A stretch of 64,000 nucleotides of DNA from Pseudomonadaceae bacterium (GCA_030602315.1 JAUVZY010000001.1:62001-126000), one strand, 5' to 3'; shown: positions 20,201-29,572, numbered from the stretch's first letter. Notes: generated by a model from the sequence alone, not told the origin. Made by a program: numbers and translations.

Positions 20201-21127
20201 TCAGGTCACCGACGGCAGCGTGATCTCGTGGCTGCGTCGGACGCTGGCCGTCAGCGCGCGGCATTGCTCGATGAATTCGCGCATCGCCGCGCTCTGGTAT
20301 TTGCGCGCATGCCAGATGAAAAAGAAGTGGCGGACCAGATCCAGCTCCGGCGTCGCGATCGGCACCAGGCTGCCGCGGCGGAAGGCATCGCGTAGCGCCA
20401 GGCGTGAAATGCAGCCGATGCCAAGCCCCGACTCCACCGCCCGTTTGATTGCCTCGGTGTGTTCGAGCTCGAGGCGAATGTTCAGCTTGCCCGGATAGTG
20501 GCGGATCGCCTGGTCAAAGGTGAGCCGGGTACCCGAACCCTTTTCCCGCAGAATCCACGCCTGGTCGGCCAGCTCCGCCAGGCTCGCCGTGCCTTTGCTG
20601 GCCAGCGGGTGCTGCGGTGAGCAGAACACCGCCAGTTCGTCTTCCACCCAGGGCTGCAATTCGATTTCCGGGTGCTGGCAGTCGCCCTCGATCAGCCCCA
20701 GGTCCAGCTCGTGCTGGGCGACCTGCTGGACGATCTGCGCGGTGTTGTGTACCTGCAGGCGCACCCGGCACTCCGGATGGCGCTGCATGAAGGTGGCGAT
20801 CAGCAGGGTCGCCAGGTAATTGCCGACCGTCAGCGTGGCACCCACCGACAGCGAGCCGAAGCCCGAGCGCCCTTGCAGCAGGGCTTCGATGGCGCGCGCC
20901 TGGTCGAGCAGCGCCACAGCTTCAGGCAGCAGCTGATGGCCCAGTGCGTTCAGGCACAAGCGTTTTCCCGCGCGGTCGAACAGTTGGCAGCCGGATTGGC
21001 GTTCCAGCTCCGCCAGTGCCGTGCTGGTGGCCGACTGCGACAGCGCCAGCGTCTCGGCGGCGCGGGATACGCTTTCCTGGCGGGCCACGGCGACGAACAC
21101 CTGCAATTGCCGGAGGGTAAAGTGCAT
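20201..21127 (-). CDS. finR: LysR-family regulator of ferredoxin-NADP reductase (FinR-like)
   Basis: A 308-residue LysR protein: N-terminal helix-turn-helix (LRQLQVFVAVARQESVSRAA, LSQSATSTALAELE) and a C-terminal effector domain with CysB-type GLGIGCIS. It is transcribed divergently from fpr, the arrangement known for FinR in Pseudomonas, which activates fpr during superoxide and iron-sulfur stress. Start: ATG at 21127 (MHFTLRQLQ); longer upstream readings would run through the shared regulatory region. The assignment rests mainly on context and on the helix-turn-helix. Confidence 0.85.
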   Translation of the reverse strand: MHFTLRQLQVFVAVARQESVSRAAETLALSQSATSTALAELERQSGCQLFDRAGKRLCLNALGHQLLPEAVALLDQARAIEALLQGRSGFGSLSVGATLTVGNYLATLLIATFMQRHPECRVRLQVHNTAQIVQQVAQHELDLGLIEGDCQHPEIELQPWVEDELAVFCSPQHPLASKGTASLAELADQAWILREKGSGTRLTFDQAIRHYPGKLNIRLELEHTEAIKRAVESGLGIGCISRLALRDAFRRGSLVPIATPELDLVRHFFFIWHARKYQSAAMREFIEQCRALTASVRRSHEITLPSVT

Positions 21128-21193
21128 ATCGATATTCCTGATAAGCGATATCTTGATTATCTGCTTAGCCGATATGACTGTCACTTGTAGACT
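21126..21193. promoter_or_regulatory. finR-fpr divergent regulatory region
   Basis: Seen: the palindrome ATATCGATAT (21126-21135) overlapping the finR start, GATATC (21147-21152), and a related pair TAAGCGATAT (21142-21151) and TTAGCCGATAT (21165-21175), about two helical turns apart. A weak fpr promoter fits: -35 TTAGCC (21165-21170), 17 bases, -10 TAGACT (21188-21193). A regulator bound at the GATAT elements would touch both the fpr -35 and the finR start, fitting activation of fpr with autorepression. Confidence 0.5.
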
Positions 21194-21239
21194 GTGGCCA
21201 TCTGCTGCACCGGCCGGCACGAACTGACGAGGTATCCGC

Positions 21240-22016
21240 ATGAGCAATCTGTACGTCGAGCGTGTGCTCAGCGTCCACCACTGGAACGACACGCTGTTCA
21301 GCTTCAAGACCACCCGCAATCCGGGGCTGCGCTTCGAGAACGGGCAGTTCGTGATGATCGGTCTGGAAGCCGACGGCAAGCCGCTCATGCGCGCCTACAG
21401 CATTGCCAGCCCGAACTATGAAGAGCACCTCGAATTCTTCAGCATCAAGGTACCCAACGGGCCGCTCACCTCGCGCCTGCAGCACCTGAAGGAGGGCGAC
21501 TCGCTGATGGTCAGCCGCAAGCCCACCGGCACGCTGATCCTGAGCGATTTGAAGCCCGGCAAGCACCTGTATCTGTTGAGCACCGGCACGGGGCTGGCGC
21601 CATTCATGTCGCTGATCCAGGACCCGGAAGTCTACGAGCGCTTCGACAAGGTCATCCTGGTGCATGGCGTGCGCTATGCCAGCGAGGTGGCCTATCAGGA
21701 ATTCATCACCCAGCACCTGCCCGAGAACGAGTATTTCGGCGAGGCGCTGGCCGACAAGCTGATCTACTACCCGACCGTGACCCGCGAGCCGTTTCGCAAC
21801 CAGGGCCGCCTGACCGACCTGATGCGCAGCGGCAAGTTGTTCGACGACATCGGCCTGCCGCCAATCAACCCGCAGGACGACCGGGCGATGATCTGCGGCA
21901 GCCCCAGCATGCTCGATGAAACCAGCGAGGTGCTGGACAGCTTCGGCCTGTCCGTCTCGCCGCGCATGGGCGAACCGGGGGATTATTTGATCGAACGCGC
22001 GTTTGTGGAGAAGTAA
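21240..22016 (+). CDS. fpr: ferredoxin-NADP+ reductase
   Basis: A 258-residue FAD enzyme that exchanges electrons between NADPH and ferredoxin or flavodoxin. Seen: FAD-binding RAYSIASPN (residues about 50-58), the NADP-binding STGTGLAPFMSLI, MICGSPSM, and the short C-terminal tail ending FVEK, which is the bacterial subclass I form. Start: ATG at 21240 behind GACGAGG. Regulated in all likelihood by the divergent FinR-like protein. It can feed electrons to iron-sulfur assembly through the fdx product encoded further right. Confidence 0.95.
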   Translation: MSNLYVERVLSVHHWNDTLFSFKTTRNPGLRFENGQFVMIGLEADGKPLMRAYSIASPNYEEHLEFFSIKVPNGPLTSRLQHLKEGDSLMVSRKPTGTLILSDLKPGKHLYLLSTGTGLAPFMSLIQDPEVYERFDKVILVHGVRYASEVAYQEFITQHLPENEYFGEALADKLIYYPTVTREPFRNQGRLTDLMRSGKLFDDIGLPPINPQDDRAMICGSPSMLDETSEVLDSFGLSVSPRMGEPGDYLIERAFVEK

Positions 22017-22165
22017 GGTCAGGAACCGACAAGCGCGCGGGAAGCTGGAAGAAACAGCGAGCAGGCGGTTCGGGGCGGACGTGTCGCATACGCTTCGTTA
22101 GTCCACCGTCGTCGCGTTCAGGGCCGTTAGCGGCGAATGCGCCGAGCCTCCTGCGCCTTGTCGGC

Positions 22166-22645
22166 TTATCCGAAGTACGCCGCGCAACACTTCTTGAATT
22201 TCTGCCCGCTACCGCAGGGGCAGGGATCGTTGCGTCCGGCGGCGAGCTTGACCGTCGGGTCGATGAAGTACCAGCGGCCCCCACGCTGCACGAAGGCCGA
22301 GCGCTCCCGATGCTGATGCTCGCCACGCTCGTCATGCCAGCGCGCGGTGAAGGTGACGAAGGCGTGTTCGGGTTGGCCGCCGAGCAGTTCGTGGCTTTCG
22401 ACCTCCAGCCCCAGCCAGGTGCTGCCCAGGCTCCAGGCGCGCATGCCCTCGATATCCAGTGCCGCCTGCTGCGCCGGCAGGGTGGTGGCGCACAGGTAGT
22501 CGGTCAGTCCCAGCACGTAAGCGCTGTAGCGCGAACGCATCAGGCTTTCGGCGCTGGGCGCTGGCAGTCCGTCATGGAAGCGGCCGCAGCACTGCGCCAG
22601 GGTTTGCGCGTTGCCGCAGGGACAGGGGATGGAAGAGGCCGACAT
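22166..22645 (-). CDS. YchJ-family SEC-C motif protein
   Basis: A 159-residue protein with two SEC-C zinc motifs: [13 protein letters not shown] at the N-terminus (8-20) and [15 protein letters not shown] at the C-terminus, around a YchJ middle domain ([24 protein letters not shown]). YchJ proteins have no firmly established function; the C-terminal motif is the one shared with SecA. Start: ATG at 22645. It is three bases downstream of the DUF6231-like gene, so one operon. Confidence 0.9.
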   Translation of the reverse strand: MSASSIPCPCGNAQTLAQCCGRFHDGLPAPSAESLMRSRYSAYVLGLTDYLCATTLPAQQAALDIEGMRAWSLGSTWLGLEVESHELLGGQPEHAFVTFTARWHDERGEHQHRERSAFVQRGGRWYFIDPTVKLAAGRNDPCPCGSGQKFKKCCAAYFG

Positions 22646-22648
22646 CGC

Positions 22649-23134
22649 TTACCACCAATATTTGCCAAACAGATGGGGATTGGCCCAGAACTTGGCGTTC
22701 AGCCAGTCAGGAACCTGCTTGTAATCGAGCAAGTCGTAGGTGAACAGGGTCAAGGTCTGACCGTCGCGCTGAAAGCGTTCGCTGGCCTGCAGGGCCAGGG
22801 CATAGAAGTCGGTGAGCGGCCAACCGGAGGCGTCCAGATCCACCAGCACCACCAGTCGGCTGGCGTTCAGGTTGCGGATGCAGCCCAGCAGCTCCAGCCC
22901 TTCGCGCCGCGGCAGGTGTTCCAGGCAGTCCGCGACGATCGCCAGGTCGTAGCGTTGCGCAGCCAGCGCTTGCGGCAGCGGCGCCTGGTCCGTGCGATCG
23001 AGCTGGCAGGGGTGCGCCGCGCAGTATGCGTCCACGGCCGGCTGGATGGTGCGGCCGACCGTGAGCAGGCGGGCCGGGGCGTAGTGTTCCAGCAGGGCCG
23101 CCAGGGCTTGCTGGGGAGTGCGGCGATCGGACAC
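22649..23134 (-). CDS. DUF6231-like protein of unknown function
   Basis: A 161-residue soluble protein. Seen: an alternating hydrophobic pattern with RLLTVGRTIQPAVD, YDLAIVADCLEHLPRREG and ASRLVVLVDLD, which looks like the core strands of a Rossmann/methyltransferase-like fold, but without a clear glycine-rich SAM motif. The Trp- and Tyr-rich C-terminus (FWANPHLFGKYWW) is distinctive. Start: GTG at 23134 behind GGAGGA at a good distance. Pseudomonads keep this gene beside ychJ and the OmpA-like gene. Enzyme activity is only a possibility. Confidence 0.75.
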   Translation of the reverse strand: MSDRRTPQQALAALLEHYAPARLLTVGRTIQPAVDAYCAAHPCQLDRTDQAPLPQALAAQRYDLAIVADCLEHLPRREGLELLGCIRNLNASRLVVLVDLDASGWPLTDFYALALQASERFQRDGQTLTLFTYDLLDYKQVPDWLNAKFWANPHLFGKYWW

Positions 23135-23264
23135 GCGGGGATCCTCCGGTAAGGGATGCGAAGACTAGCGCGGAGGCGGTCGCGAGGCCACTGGCTCTGA
23201 TCCGACCGGAGCCGCGAGCGGTACGGTATTCGGTTCTGGCTGTTCGCCCCACAGGAGGCTCTCT

Positions 23265-23978
23265 ATGAAGACCTTGAGAACAGCAGTACCCATTGTCCTG
23301 ATCGGTGCGCTGGTTTCCGGCTGTGCCACGGTACAGAAGGAAGACTGGCCGACCTGTGCCGCCATCGGCGGTGTCACTGGCGCGGCGCTCGGCACCATCG
23401 AAAGCAGCACCTACGCCGGCTGGGGCGCCCTGCTCGGTGGCGGGATCGCCGCGGCCTATTGCTGGGCACAGGGCCAGCGCGACAGTGATGGCGACGGCGT
23501 GCCGGACGATCGCGACAAGTGTCCTAACACCGCCCGCGGCGTGCAGGTGGATGCGCAGGGTTGCCCGTTGAGCGTGGCGGCGGCGGTGGTCGAAGAGGTG
23601 CCGGTGGCCGCGCCGGTGGCCCAGCCGCGCCAGGAAACCATTGTGGTGAATGATCTGCTGTTCGCCTTCGACTCGGCCGAGCTGCAGCCGCGTGACCGGC
23701 AGAGCCTGGATGAGGTGATCAGTCGCCTGCGCCGCGAGCGGGCCGATGTGCGCCTGACTGTCGTCGGGCACACCGACAGCGTCGGCGCCGATGCCTACAA
23801 CCAGCGGCTGTCCATGCAGCGCGCCCGAGCGGTGGCCGACTATCTGGTGGCCAACGGCATTTCCCGGCAGATGATCGGCGATGTGCGCGGGGTGGGTGAG
23901 AGTCAGCCGGTGGCCAGCAACGAGACTGAGCGCGGCCGTCAGCTCAACCGGCGAGTCGAAGTGATCATCGACCGCTGA
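23265..23978 (+). CDS. OmpA-family peptidoglycan-binding lipoprotein
   Basis: A 237-residue outer-membrane lipoprotein. Seen: signal peptide with lipobox LVSGC (Cys20), a glycine-rich segment (GGVTGAALGTIES, GWGALLGGGIAAAY) like a Gly-zipper, a calcium-binding thrombospondin-type repeat DSDGDGVPDDRDKCPNT, an Ala/Val/Pro linker, and a C-terminal OmpA domain (about 125-237: FDSAELQPRDR, VVGHTDSVG, NRRVEVII) that binds peptidoglycan. Start: ATG at 23265 behind AGGAGG. Followed by a strong hairpin. Confidence 0.9.
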   Translation: MKTLRTAVPIVLIGALVSGCATVQKEDWPTCAAIGGVTGAALGTIESSTYAGWGALLGGGIAAAYCWAQGQRDSDGDGVPDDRDKCPNTARGVQVDAQGCPLSVAAAVVEEVPVAAPVAQPRQETIVVNDLLFAFDSAELQPRDRQSLDEVISRLRRERADVRLTVVGHTDSVGADAYNQRLSMQRARAVADYLVANGISRQMIGDVRGVGESQPVASNETERGRQLNRRVEVIIDR

Positions 23979-23984
23979 CCCATT

Positions 23985-24009
23985 GCGGCGCCGGCTTGCC
24001 CGGCGCCGC
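23985..24009. terminator. hairpin between convergent genes, no T run
   Basis: Ten-base-pair GC-only stem GCGGCGCCGG (23985-23994) / CCGGCGCCGC (24000-24009) with a five-base loop. It lies between the OmpA-lipoprotein stop and the copD-like stop. Without a T run it is a weak intrinsic terminator at best, but it would block 3' exonucleases from either side. Confidence 0.45.
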
Positions 24010-24017
24010 CTGGCGTA

Positions 24018-24482
24018 TCAGAACAGCGGACGCGCGGCGGCCAGGGCGATCACCAGCAGGCCCACCATCAGGTTGCCGCCAAAGGCGTGGCGAATCTTGC
24101 CGAGCACTGCGCCGCCCTCCTGCCATTGTTCAGCAGCGATGGCCTTCTCCAGGCGCGGCAGCAGTACCAGCAGCACGCGCAGGAATACCGCCAGCATCAC
24201 CACGTACAGACCGGCCATCGCGTGCACATAGGCCGGTGCGCCGGCAAAACCGTTGAAACGCATGTGCCAGATGCCGAACCCGGCCACCGGCAGGACGATC
24301 ACCGCGATCCAGACCCAGACGAAGAAGCGGCGGAACACGTCCTGCCAGAGCTTGAGCCGTTCCGGCGCCTGCAACTGCGCTACCGCCGCCGGGCGGAGGA
24401 TGGCCCAGGCGAAGAACATGCCGCCGACCCAGAGGACGGCAGCCAGGACATGCAGGGTGTAGAGCACGGCATAGACGGTCAC
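24018..24482 (-). CDS. CopD-family membrane protein
   Basis: A 154-residue protein with four hydrophobic helices. Seen: LHVLAAVLWVGGMFFAW in the first helix with a conserved histidine and tryptophan, a mid-protein FNGFAGAPAYVHAMAGLY containing another histidine, and a last helix LMVGLLVIALAAARPLF. This matches the CopD domain of putative copper-resistance proteins; stand-alone copies have no proven role. Start: GTG at 24482 behind GGAGA. Divergent from dinG. Confidence 0.75.
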   Translation of the reverse strand: MTVYAVLYTLHVLAAVLWVGGMFFAWAILRPAAVAQLQAPERLKLWQDVFRRFFVWVWIAVIVLPVAGFGIWHMRFNGFAGAPAYVHAMAGLYVVMLAVFLRVLLVLLPRLEKAIAAEQWQEGGAVLGKIRHAFGGNLMVGLLVIALAAARPLF

Positions 24483-24568
24483 GGACGAATCTCCACTGCT
24501 GATCGGAAAGGCACGCGCTATGATAGCCGGCCTTTGTGACTACTGAAGATTTATCCAGCCAGGCGCCT

Positions 24569-26713
24569 ATGCTCAGCAGCGAACTCAAATCCAGCATCCA
24601 GGGCGCCTACAGCCGTTTCCTCGAGGCCAAGGGGCTCAAGCCGCGCTACGGCCAGCGGCTGATGATCGCCGAAGTGGCCAAGGGGCTCGGCGCCATCGAG
24701 ACCGACGAGGAAGGCCGGCGTAGCGGCGAGCCGGCGGTGGTGGCGGTCGAGGCCGGCACCGGCACCGGCAAGACGGTGGCCTACAGCCTGGCCGCCATTC
24801 CCATCGCCAAGGCCGCCGGCAAGCGCCTGGTGATCGCCACCGCGACCGTCGCGCTGCAGGAGCAGATCGTCAACAAGGACCTGCCCGATCTCATGCGCAA
24901 CAGCGGGCTGTCGTTCAGCTTCGCCCTGGCCAAGGGCCGCGGGCGCTACCTGTGCCTGTCCAAGCTGGATCTGCTGATGCAGGAAGGCCAGGCGCAGAGC
25001 GCCACCGCGCAGCTGTTCGAGGAAGAAGGCTTTCGCATCGATGTGGACGAAAGCAGCCTCAAACTCTTCGGCAGCATGATCGAACGTCTGGCCGGCAACC
25101 GCTGGGACGGTGACCGCGACGCCTGGCCCACCGCCATCGAGGACGCCGACTGGTCGCGGCTGACCACCGACCACAGCCAGTGCACCGGCCGGCATTGCCC
25201 GAATTTCCAGCAGTGCAGCTTCTACAAGGCGCGCGAGGGCATGACCAAGGTCGACGTGATCGTCACCAACCACGACATGGTGCTGGCCGATCTGGCCCTC
25301 GGCGGCGGCGCGGTGCTGCCCGACCCGCGCGACACCCTCTACGTGTTCGATGAAGGCCACCACCTGCCGGACAAGGCCATCGGCCACTTCGCCCACTTCA
25401 CCCGCCTGCGCTCCACCGCCGACTGGCTGGCGCAGATCGACAAAAACCTCACCAAGCTGCTGGCTCAGCACCCCTTGCCCGGCGAGCTGGGCCGGCTGGT
25501 CGAACAGGTGCCGGAGCTGGCCCGCGAACTGCGCAGCCAGCAGCAGTTCATGTTCGGCGCCTGCGAGCAGCTGGCCGATTTCAAGGCCGGCGAGGACATG
25601 GAAGGCCGCGAGCGGCCGCGCCACCGCTTCGTCGGTGGCATCGTGCCCGAGCATCTGCGCGAGCTGGGCATCGAGCTGAAGAAGGGCTTCTCGCGGCTGA
25701 CCGACCTGTTCACCCGGCTCACCGAGATGCTCAAGCAGGCGATGGACGGCGAGGGCAGCGTGGGCGTCGCCAGCCACCAGGCCGAGGAGTGGTATCCGCT
25801 GTTCGGCAGCCTGCAGATGCGCGCCCAGGGCAACTGGGACCTGTGGACCGCCTTCACCCTGGAAGATCCGCAAGAGAGTGCGCCGATGGCCCGCTGGCTG
25901 ACCCTGGCCGAGAGCGGGGCGCTGTTCGATATCGAGGTCAACGCCAGCCCGATCCTGGCGGCCGAGACCCTGCGCCGCAACCTGTGGAATGTCGCCTACG
26001 GTGCGCTGGTCACCTCGGCCACACTGACCGCGCTGTCGAGCTTCGACCGCTTTCGCATGCGTGCCGGTCTGCCGCGTCAGGCGGTGACCGCGGTGGTGCC
26101 GAGCCCGTTCCACTACGCCGAGGCGGGGCTTTTGCAGGTGCCGGATCTGAAGGCCGATCCGCGTGACGCGGCGGCGCACACCGCCGCCATCGTCCGTGAG
26201 TTGCCGAAGCTCGTGGAAGGGGCGCGTGGCACGCTGGTGCTGTTTTCCTCGCGCCGGCAGATGCAGGATGTGTTCGACGGCCTCGAACGGGACTGGCGCA
26301 AGCGCGTGCTGATCCAGGGCAACCTGTCCAAGCAGGAGACGCTGAACAAGCACAAGGCGCGGGTGGATGACGGCGAGCCCAGCGTGCTGTTCGGCCTGGC
26401 CAGCTTCGCCGAAGGGGTGGACCTGCCCGGCGCCTACTGCGAGCACGTGGTGATCGCCAAGATTCCCTTCGCGGTGCCGGATGACCCGGTGGAAGCGGCG
26501 CTGGCCGAGTGGATCGAGGCGCGCGGCGGCAACCCGTTCATGGAGATCGCCGTACCGGATGCCTCGCTGCGCCTGATCCAGGCCTGCGGACGGCTGCTGC
26601 GCACCGAGCAGGATCGCGGCACCATCACCCTGCTCGATCGCCGCGTGGTGACGCAGCGCTACGGCAAGGCGATTCTCAATGCACTGCCGCCGTTTCGCCG
26701 GCAGATCGACTGA
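24569..26713 (+). CDS. dinG: ATP-dependent DNA helicase DinG
   Basis: A 714-residue superfamily 2 helicase with an iron-sulfur cluster, unwinding DNA and R-loops during repair and replication-transcription conflicts. Seen: Walker A EAGTGTGKT near residues 63-71, cluster cysteines in RYLCLSK and CTGRHCPNFQQC, the DEAH-type box FDEGHHLPDK, SATLTAL, and the C-terminal motif IQACGRLLRTEQDRG. Start: ATG at 24569 (MLSSELKSSI), the start expected for Pseudomonas DinG; a GTG 33 bases upstream is possible. No LexA operator recognised. Its cluster would depend on the ISC system at 49.5-55 kb. Confidence 0.94.
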   Translation: MLSSELKSSIQGAYSRFLEAKGLKPRYGQRLMIAEVAKGLGAIETDEEGRRSGEPAVVAVEAGTGTGKTVAYSLAAIPIAKAAGKRLVIATATVALQEQIVNKDLPDLMRNSGLSFSFALAKGRGRYLCLSKLDLLMQEGQAQSATAQLFEEEGFRIDVDESSLKLFGSMIERLAGNRWDGDRDAWPTAIEDADWSRLTTDHSQCTGRHCPNFQQCSFYKAREGMTKVDVIVTNHDMVLADLALGGGAVLPDPRDTLYVFDEGHHLPDKAIGHFAHFTRLRSTADWLAQIDKNLTKLLAQHPLPGELGRLVEQVPELARELRSQQQFMFGACEQLADFKAGEDMEGRERPRHRFVGGIVPEHLRELGIELKKGFSRLTDLFTRLTEMLKQAMDGEGSVGVASHQAEEWYPLFGSLQMRAQGNWDLWTAFTLEDPQESAPMARWLTLAESGALFDIEVNASPILAAETLRRNLWNVAYGALVTSATLTALSSFDRFRMRAGLPRQAVTAVVPSPFHYAEAGLLQVPDLKADPRDAAAHTAAIVRELPKLVEGARGTLVLFSSRRQMQDVFDGLERDWRKRVLIQGNLSKQETLNKHKARVDDGEPSVLFGLASFAEGVDLPGAYCEHVVIAKIPFAVPDDPVEAALAEWIEARGGNPFMEIAVPDASLRLIQACGRLLRTEQDRGTITLLDRRVVTQRYGKAILNALPPFRRQID

Positions 26714-26750
26714 GCCGCCACCGCGCCGCGCGAGTTAGTCGTGCGCGGGC

Positions 26751-27758
26751 TCAGTCCTTGCGGCGCTTGAGCTGATCGACCAGCTGGGTGGGCAGCTGGC
26801 GGATGATCAGCACGCCCTGGGCCTCGTCGAACTCCACCTTGCTGCCCAGCAGGTGCGCCTCGAAGCTGATCGACAAGCCCTCGGCACGCCCGGTGAAGCG
26901 ACGGAACTGGTTGAGCGTGCGCTTGTCCGGCGGGATTTCCGGCGACAGGCCGTAATCCTTGTTGCGGATGTGCTCGTAGAAGGCGCGCGGCTTGTCCTCG
27001 TCGATCAGCCCGGAGAGGTCTTCCAGGGCGATCGGTTCGCCCAGGCGTGCCTGGGTGCTGGCGTAATCGACCAGCGTGCTGGTCTTCTCACGGGCCTGTT
27101 CTTCGGACAGGTCCTCGCTTTCCACGTAATCGCTGAACGCCTTGAGCAGGGTACGGGTCTCGCTCGGCGCGTCGACGCCCTCCTGGCAGCCGATGAAGTC
27201 GCGGAAGTACTCCGAGACCTTCTTGCCGTTCTTGCCCTTGATGAACGAGATGTACTGCTTGGACTGCTTGTTGTTGCGCCATTCGGAGAGGTTGATGCGC
27301 GCGGCCAGGTGCAGCTGACCGAGGTCCAGGTGCTTGGCCGGGGCGAGGTCGAGCTGGTCGGTCACCGCCACGCCCTCGCTGTGGTGCAGCAGGGCGATGG
27401 CCAGGTAGTCGGTCATGCCCTGTTGGTAGTGGGCGAACAGCACATGGCCGCCGGTGGAGAGGTTGGACTCTTCCATCAGCGTCTTGAGCTGCCCCACCGC
27501 CTGGCGGGTGAAGCCGGCGAAGTCCTGCTGGCCGTCGAGGTACTGGCCCAGCCAGCCGCTGAACGGATAGGCGCCGGACTCCGCGTGGAAGAAGCCCCAG
27601 GCCTTGCCCTGCTTGGCGTTGTAGGCGTCGTTCAGGTCGGCGAGCAGGTTCTCGATCGCCTGGGATTCGGCCAGTTCGGTATCACGGGCGTGCAGCACGG
27701 CGGGCGAGCCGTCGGGTTTCTTCTCGATCAGGTGGACGATGCAATGGCGGATAGGCAT
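26751..27758 (-). CDS. ndpA: nucleoid-associated protein YejK/NdpA
   Basis: A 335-residue cytoplasmic nucleoid-associated protein of the 37-kDa family. Seen: the family N-terminus ([17 protein letters not shown]), the central [28 protein letters not shown], which is highly conserved in YejK, and a basic C-terminal end ([11 protein letters not shown]). Start: ATG at 27758. It converges with dinG over a 37-base gap containing only a short GC stem. Exact role in nucleoid organisation is unknown. Confidence 0.92.
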   Translation of the reverse strand: MPIRHCIVHLIEKKPDGSPAVLHARDTELAESQAIENLLADLNDAYNAKQGKAWGFFHAESGAYPFSGWLGQYLDGQQDFAGFTRQAVGQLKTLMEESNLSTGGHVLFAHYQQGMTDYLAIALLHHSEGVAVTDQLDLAPAKHLDLGQLHLAARINLSEWRNNKQSKQYISFIKGKNGKKVSEYFRDFIGCQEGVDAPSETRTLLKAFSDYVESEDLSEEQAREKTSTLVDYASTQARLGEPIALEDLSGLIDEDKPRAFYEHIRNKDYGLSPEIPPDKRTLNQFRRFTGRAEGLSISFEAHLLGSKVEFDEAQGVLIIRQLPTQLVDQLKRRKD

Positions 27759-27877
27759 GGCGCGCTCGTGCGGGCGAAGGACAAAGGCGCCAGTGTACCC
27801 GAGTGCGGCGAGCGGCCTTAAGCCCGTTGCCGGGGTGGCGTTATATCCGAGTAAACTGCTGAACCTTTTGCCGATGG

Positions 27878-29095
27878 ATGCGTGTCATGTCTTCGCTGTG
27901 GCGTCACTGCGGCTGGATGCTGCTTGGCAGTTCGCTGATCCTGGCCCTGTCGCTGGGCATCCGCCATGCGTTCGGCCTGTTCTTGCCGCCGATGAGCGCC
28001 GAGTTCGGCTGGGGCCGCGAGGTGTTCGCCTTCGCCATCGCCCTGCAGAACCTGATCTGGGGGCTGGTGCAGCCCTTCACCGGCGCGTTGGCCGATCGTA
28101 TCGGCGTGGCCAAGGTGAGCCTGATCGGCGGTGTGCTGTATGCCGTGGGGCTGGGGCTGATGGCCTTTTCCGACTCGCCGGCCAGCCTGTCGCTGAGCGC
28201 CGGCCTGCTGATCGGCATCGGCCTGTCCGGCACCTCGTTCTCGGTGATCCTGGGGGCGGTGGGGCGTGTCGCGCCGGCGGACAAGCGCAGCCAGGCGATG
28301 GGCATCGCCGCGGCGGCGGGCTCGTTCGGCCAGTTCGTCATGCTGCCGGGCAGCCTCGGGCTGATCGCCTGGCTCGGCTGGTCCGGCGCGCTGCTGGCGC
28401 TGGCGGTGCTGATCGCGCTGATCCTGCCGCTGGCGCGCATGCTGCGCAGCGAGGCGCCGTCCGCGGCCGGCGGGCCGGCGCAGAGCCTTGGCGAGGCGTT
28501 GCGCGAAGCCGCCGCCCATGGGCACTACTGGCTGCTGGCGCTGGGGTTTTTCGTCTGCGGCTTTCAGGTGGTGTTCATCGGCGTGCATTTGCCGGCCTAT
28601 CTGGTCGATCAGGGACTGGCGGCGGGTGTCGGCACCACCGTGCTGGCGCTGGTCGGGCTGTTCAACATTGTCGGCACCTACAGCGCCGGTTGGCTGGGCG
28701 GCTGCTATGCCAAGCCCAGGCTGCTGGTCGGTCTGTATCTGCTGCGTGGGGTGGCGATCACGGCGTTCTTTCTGGCCCCGGTCACCGAGTTCACCGCCTA
28801 TGCCTTCGGCATCGCCATGGGTCTGCTGTGGCTATCGACCGTGCCACTGACCAACGGCACCGTGGCCACCCTGTTCGGCGTGCGCAATCTGGCGATGCTC
28901 GGCGGCATTGTCTTTCTGTTCCATCAGATCGGTTCGTTCTTCGGCGGCTGGCTGGGCGGCTGGCTGTACGACCGTACCGGTAGCTACGCGTTGGTGTGGC
29001 AGATCTGTATCGCGCTGAGCCTGGTCGCCGCACTGCTCAACTGGCCAATCCGTGAACGGCCGGTGGCGCGGCTGGCCGCGCAGGAGGCGGCGTGA
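27878..29095 (+). CDS. MFS transporter
   Basis: A 405-residue major facilitator with about twelve helices. Seen: the motif-A-like loop [13 protein letters not shown] between helices 2 and 3, a central cytoplasmic linker ([21 protein letters not shown]) and a second half with [11 protein letters not shown]. It resembles the oxalate/formate-antiporter-like (monocarboxylate) group, but the substrate is not certain. Start: ATG at 27878 (MRVMSSLW); ATG at 27887 is equally possible as neither has a clear ribosome-binding site. It is coupled to a 40-residue membrane peptide by a four-base overlap. Confidence 0.87.
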   Translation: MRVMSSLWRHCGWMLLGSSLILALSLGIRHAFGLFLPPMSAEFGWGREVFAFAIALQNLIWGLVQPFTGALADRIGVAKVSLIGGVLYAVGLGLMAFSDSPASLSLSAGLLIGIGLSGTSFSVILGAVGRVAPADKRSQAMGIAAAAGSFGQFVMLPGSLGLIAWLGWSGALLALAVLIALILPLARMLRSEAPSAAGGPAQSLGEALREAAAHGHYWLLALGFFVCGFQVVFIGVHLPAYLVDQGLAAGVGTTVLALVGLFNIVGTYSAGWLGGCYAKPRLLVGLYLLRGVAITAFFLAPVTEFTAYAFGIAMGLLWLSTVPLTNGTVATLFGVRNLAMLGGIVFLFHQIGSFFGGWLGGWLYDRTGSYALVWQICIALSLVAALLNWPIRERPVARLAAQEAA

Positions 29096-29214
29096 AGCAC
29101 CGCTGGGCGCTGCTGGCGGCGCTGCTGGCGCTGCTCGGACTGCTGGCGCTCGCCTGGTGGGGCTGGGCGCAGGGCGGGCTGTCGCTGCTGCAGCTGGGGG
29201 TTGGCACCTGCTGA
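29092..29214 (+). CDS. 40-residue single-span membrane peptide coupled to the MFS gene
   Basis: A short frame starting with GTG whose last three bases lie in the MFS stop (GTGA overlap), preceded by GGAGG five bases upstream inside the MFS gene. The peptide begins MKHRWALL, has one long Ala/Leu-rich helix with a WWGWAQGG end, and finishes QLGVGTC. The good ribosome-binding site, overlap and basic N-terminus argue for a real gene. It may sit beside the transporter in the membrane; function unknown. Too short for most gene finders. Confidence 0.6.
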   Translation: MKHRWALLAALLALLGLLALAWWGWAQGGLSLLQLGVGTC

Positions 29215-29380
29215 GTCTCTTCGTCCGGCAGGCGACGAGCGGGGGAATCAATCACTGCGGTTCGGCTCAAAGAGGTTCAGCCAGACGCCCACGGAACACG
29301 AGCTGGCGTTGCGAGCTGTCGCAGAACCGTAACCGAAGCGCGGTAAAAAGCCGCCACACGCAGTGTATGGAGCCTCACCG

Positions 29381-29572
29381 ATGACCACTCTGACCGAACT
29401 CGCGCAACAGATTGCCCAGCTCTATCCCCTGACCCACAAGAAAGATGGCAAGCGCTATCGCGTGGTGGGCGAGCTGGCCGGGCTGACCGAGCTGGAAGAG
29501 ATCAGCGGAGCGCCGCGTTACATCCAGACGCGCGCGCTGCAGGACCGACAGCTGTGGGATATCGCCTGCTGA
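29381..29572 (+). CDS. 63-residue conserved-looking hypothetical protein
   Basis: A small soluble protein starting at ATG 29381 (MTTLTELAQQIAQLYPL), eight bases after GGAG. It has no membrane segment; it contains HKKDGKRYRVVGELAGL and ends RQLWDIAC. Codon use matches the neighbours. The 166 bases before it, after the membrane-peptide gene, hold nothing recognised. I do not recognise the family. It converges with rlmF with 19 bases between stops. Confidence 0.65.
   Translation: MTTLTELAQQIAQLYPLTHKKDGKRYRVVGELAGLTELEEISGAPRYIQTRALQDRQLWDIAC

Noticed and set aside
22017..22165. Gene or RNA between fpr and ychJ
   Set aside because: No ribosome-binding site with a sensible frame, no stable hairpin and no T run; the 149 bases hold nothing I can support.
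24551..26446. A 631-residue open frame on the minus strand inside dinG
   Set aside because: Shadow of dinG; His/Gln-rich without motifs, whereas dinG shows Walker A, DEGH and cluster cysteines.
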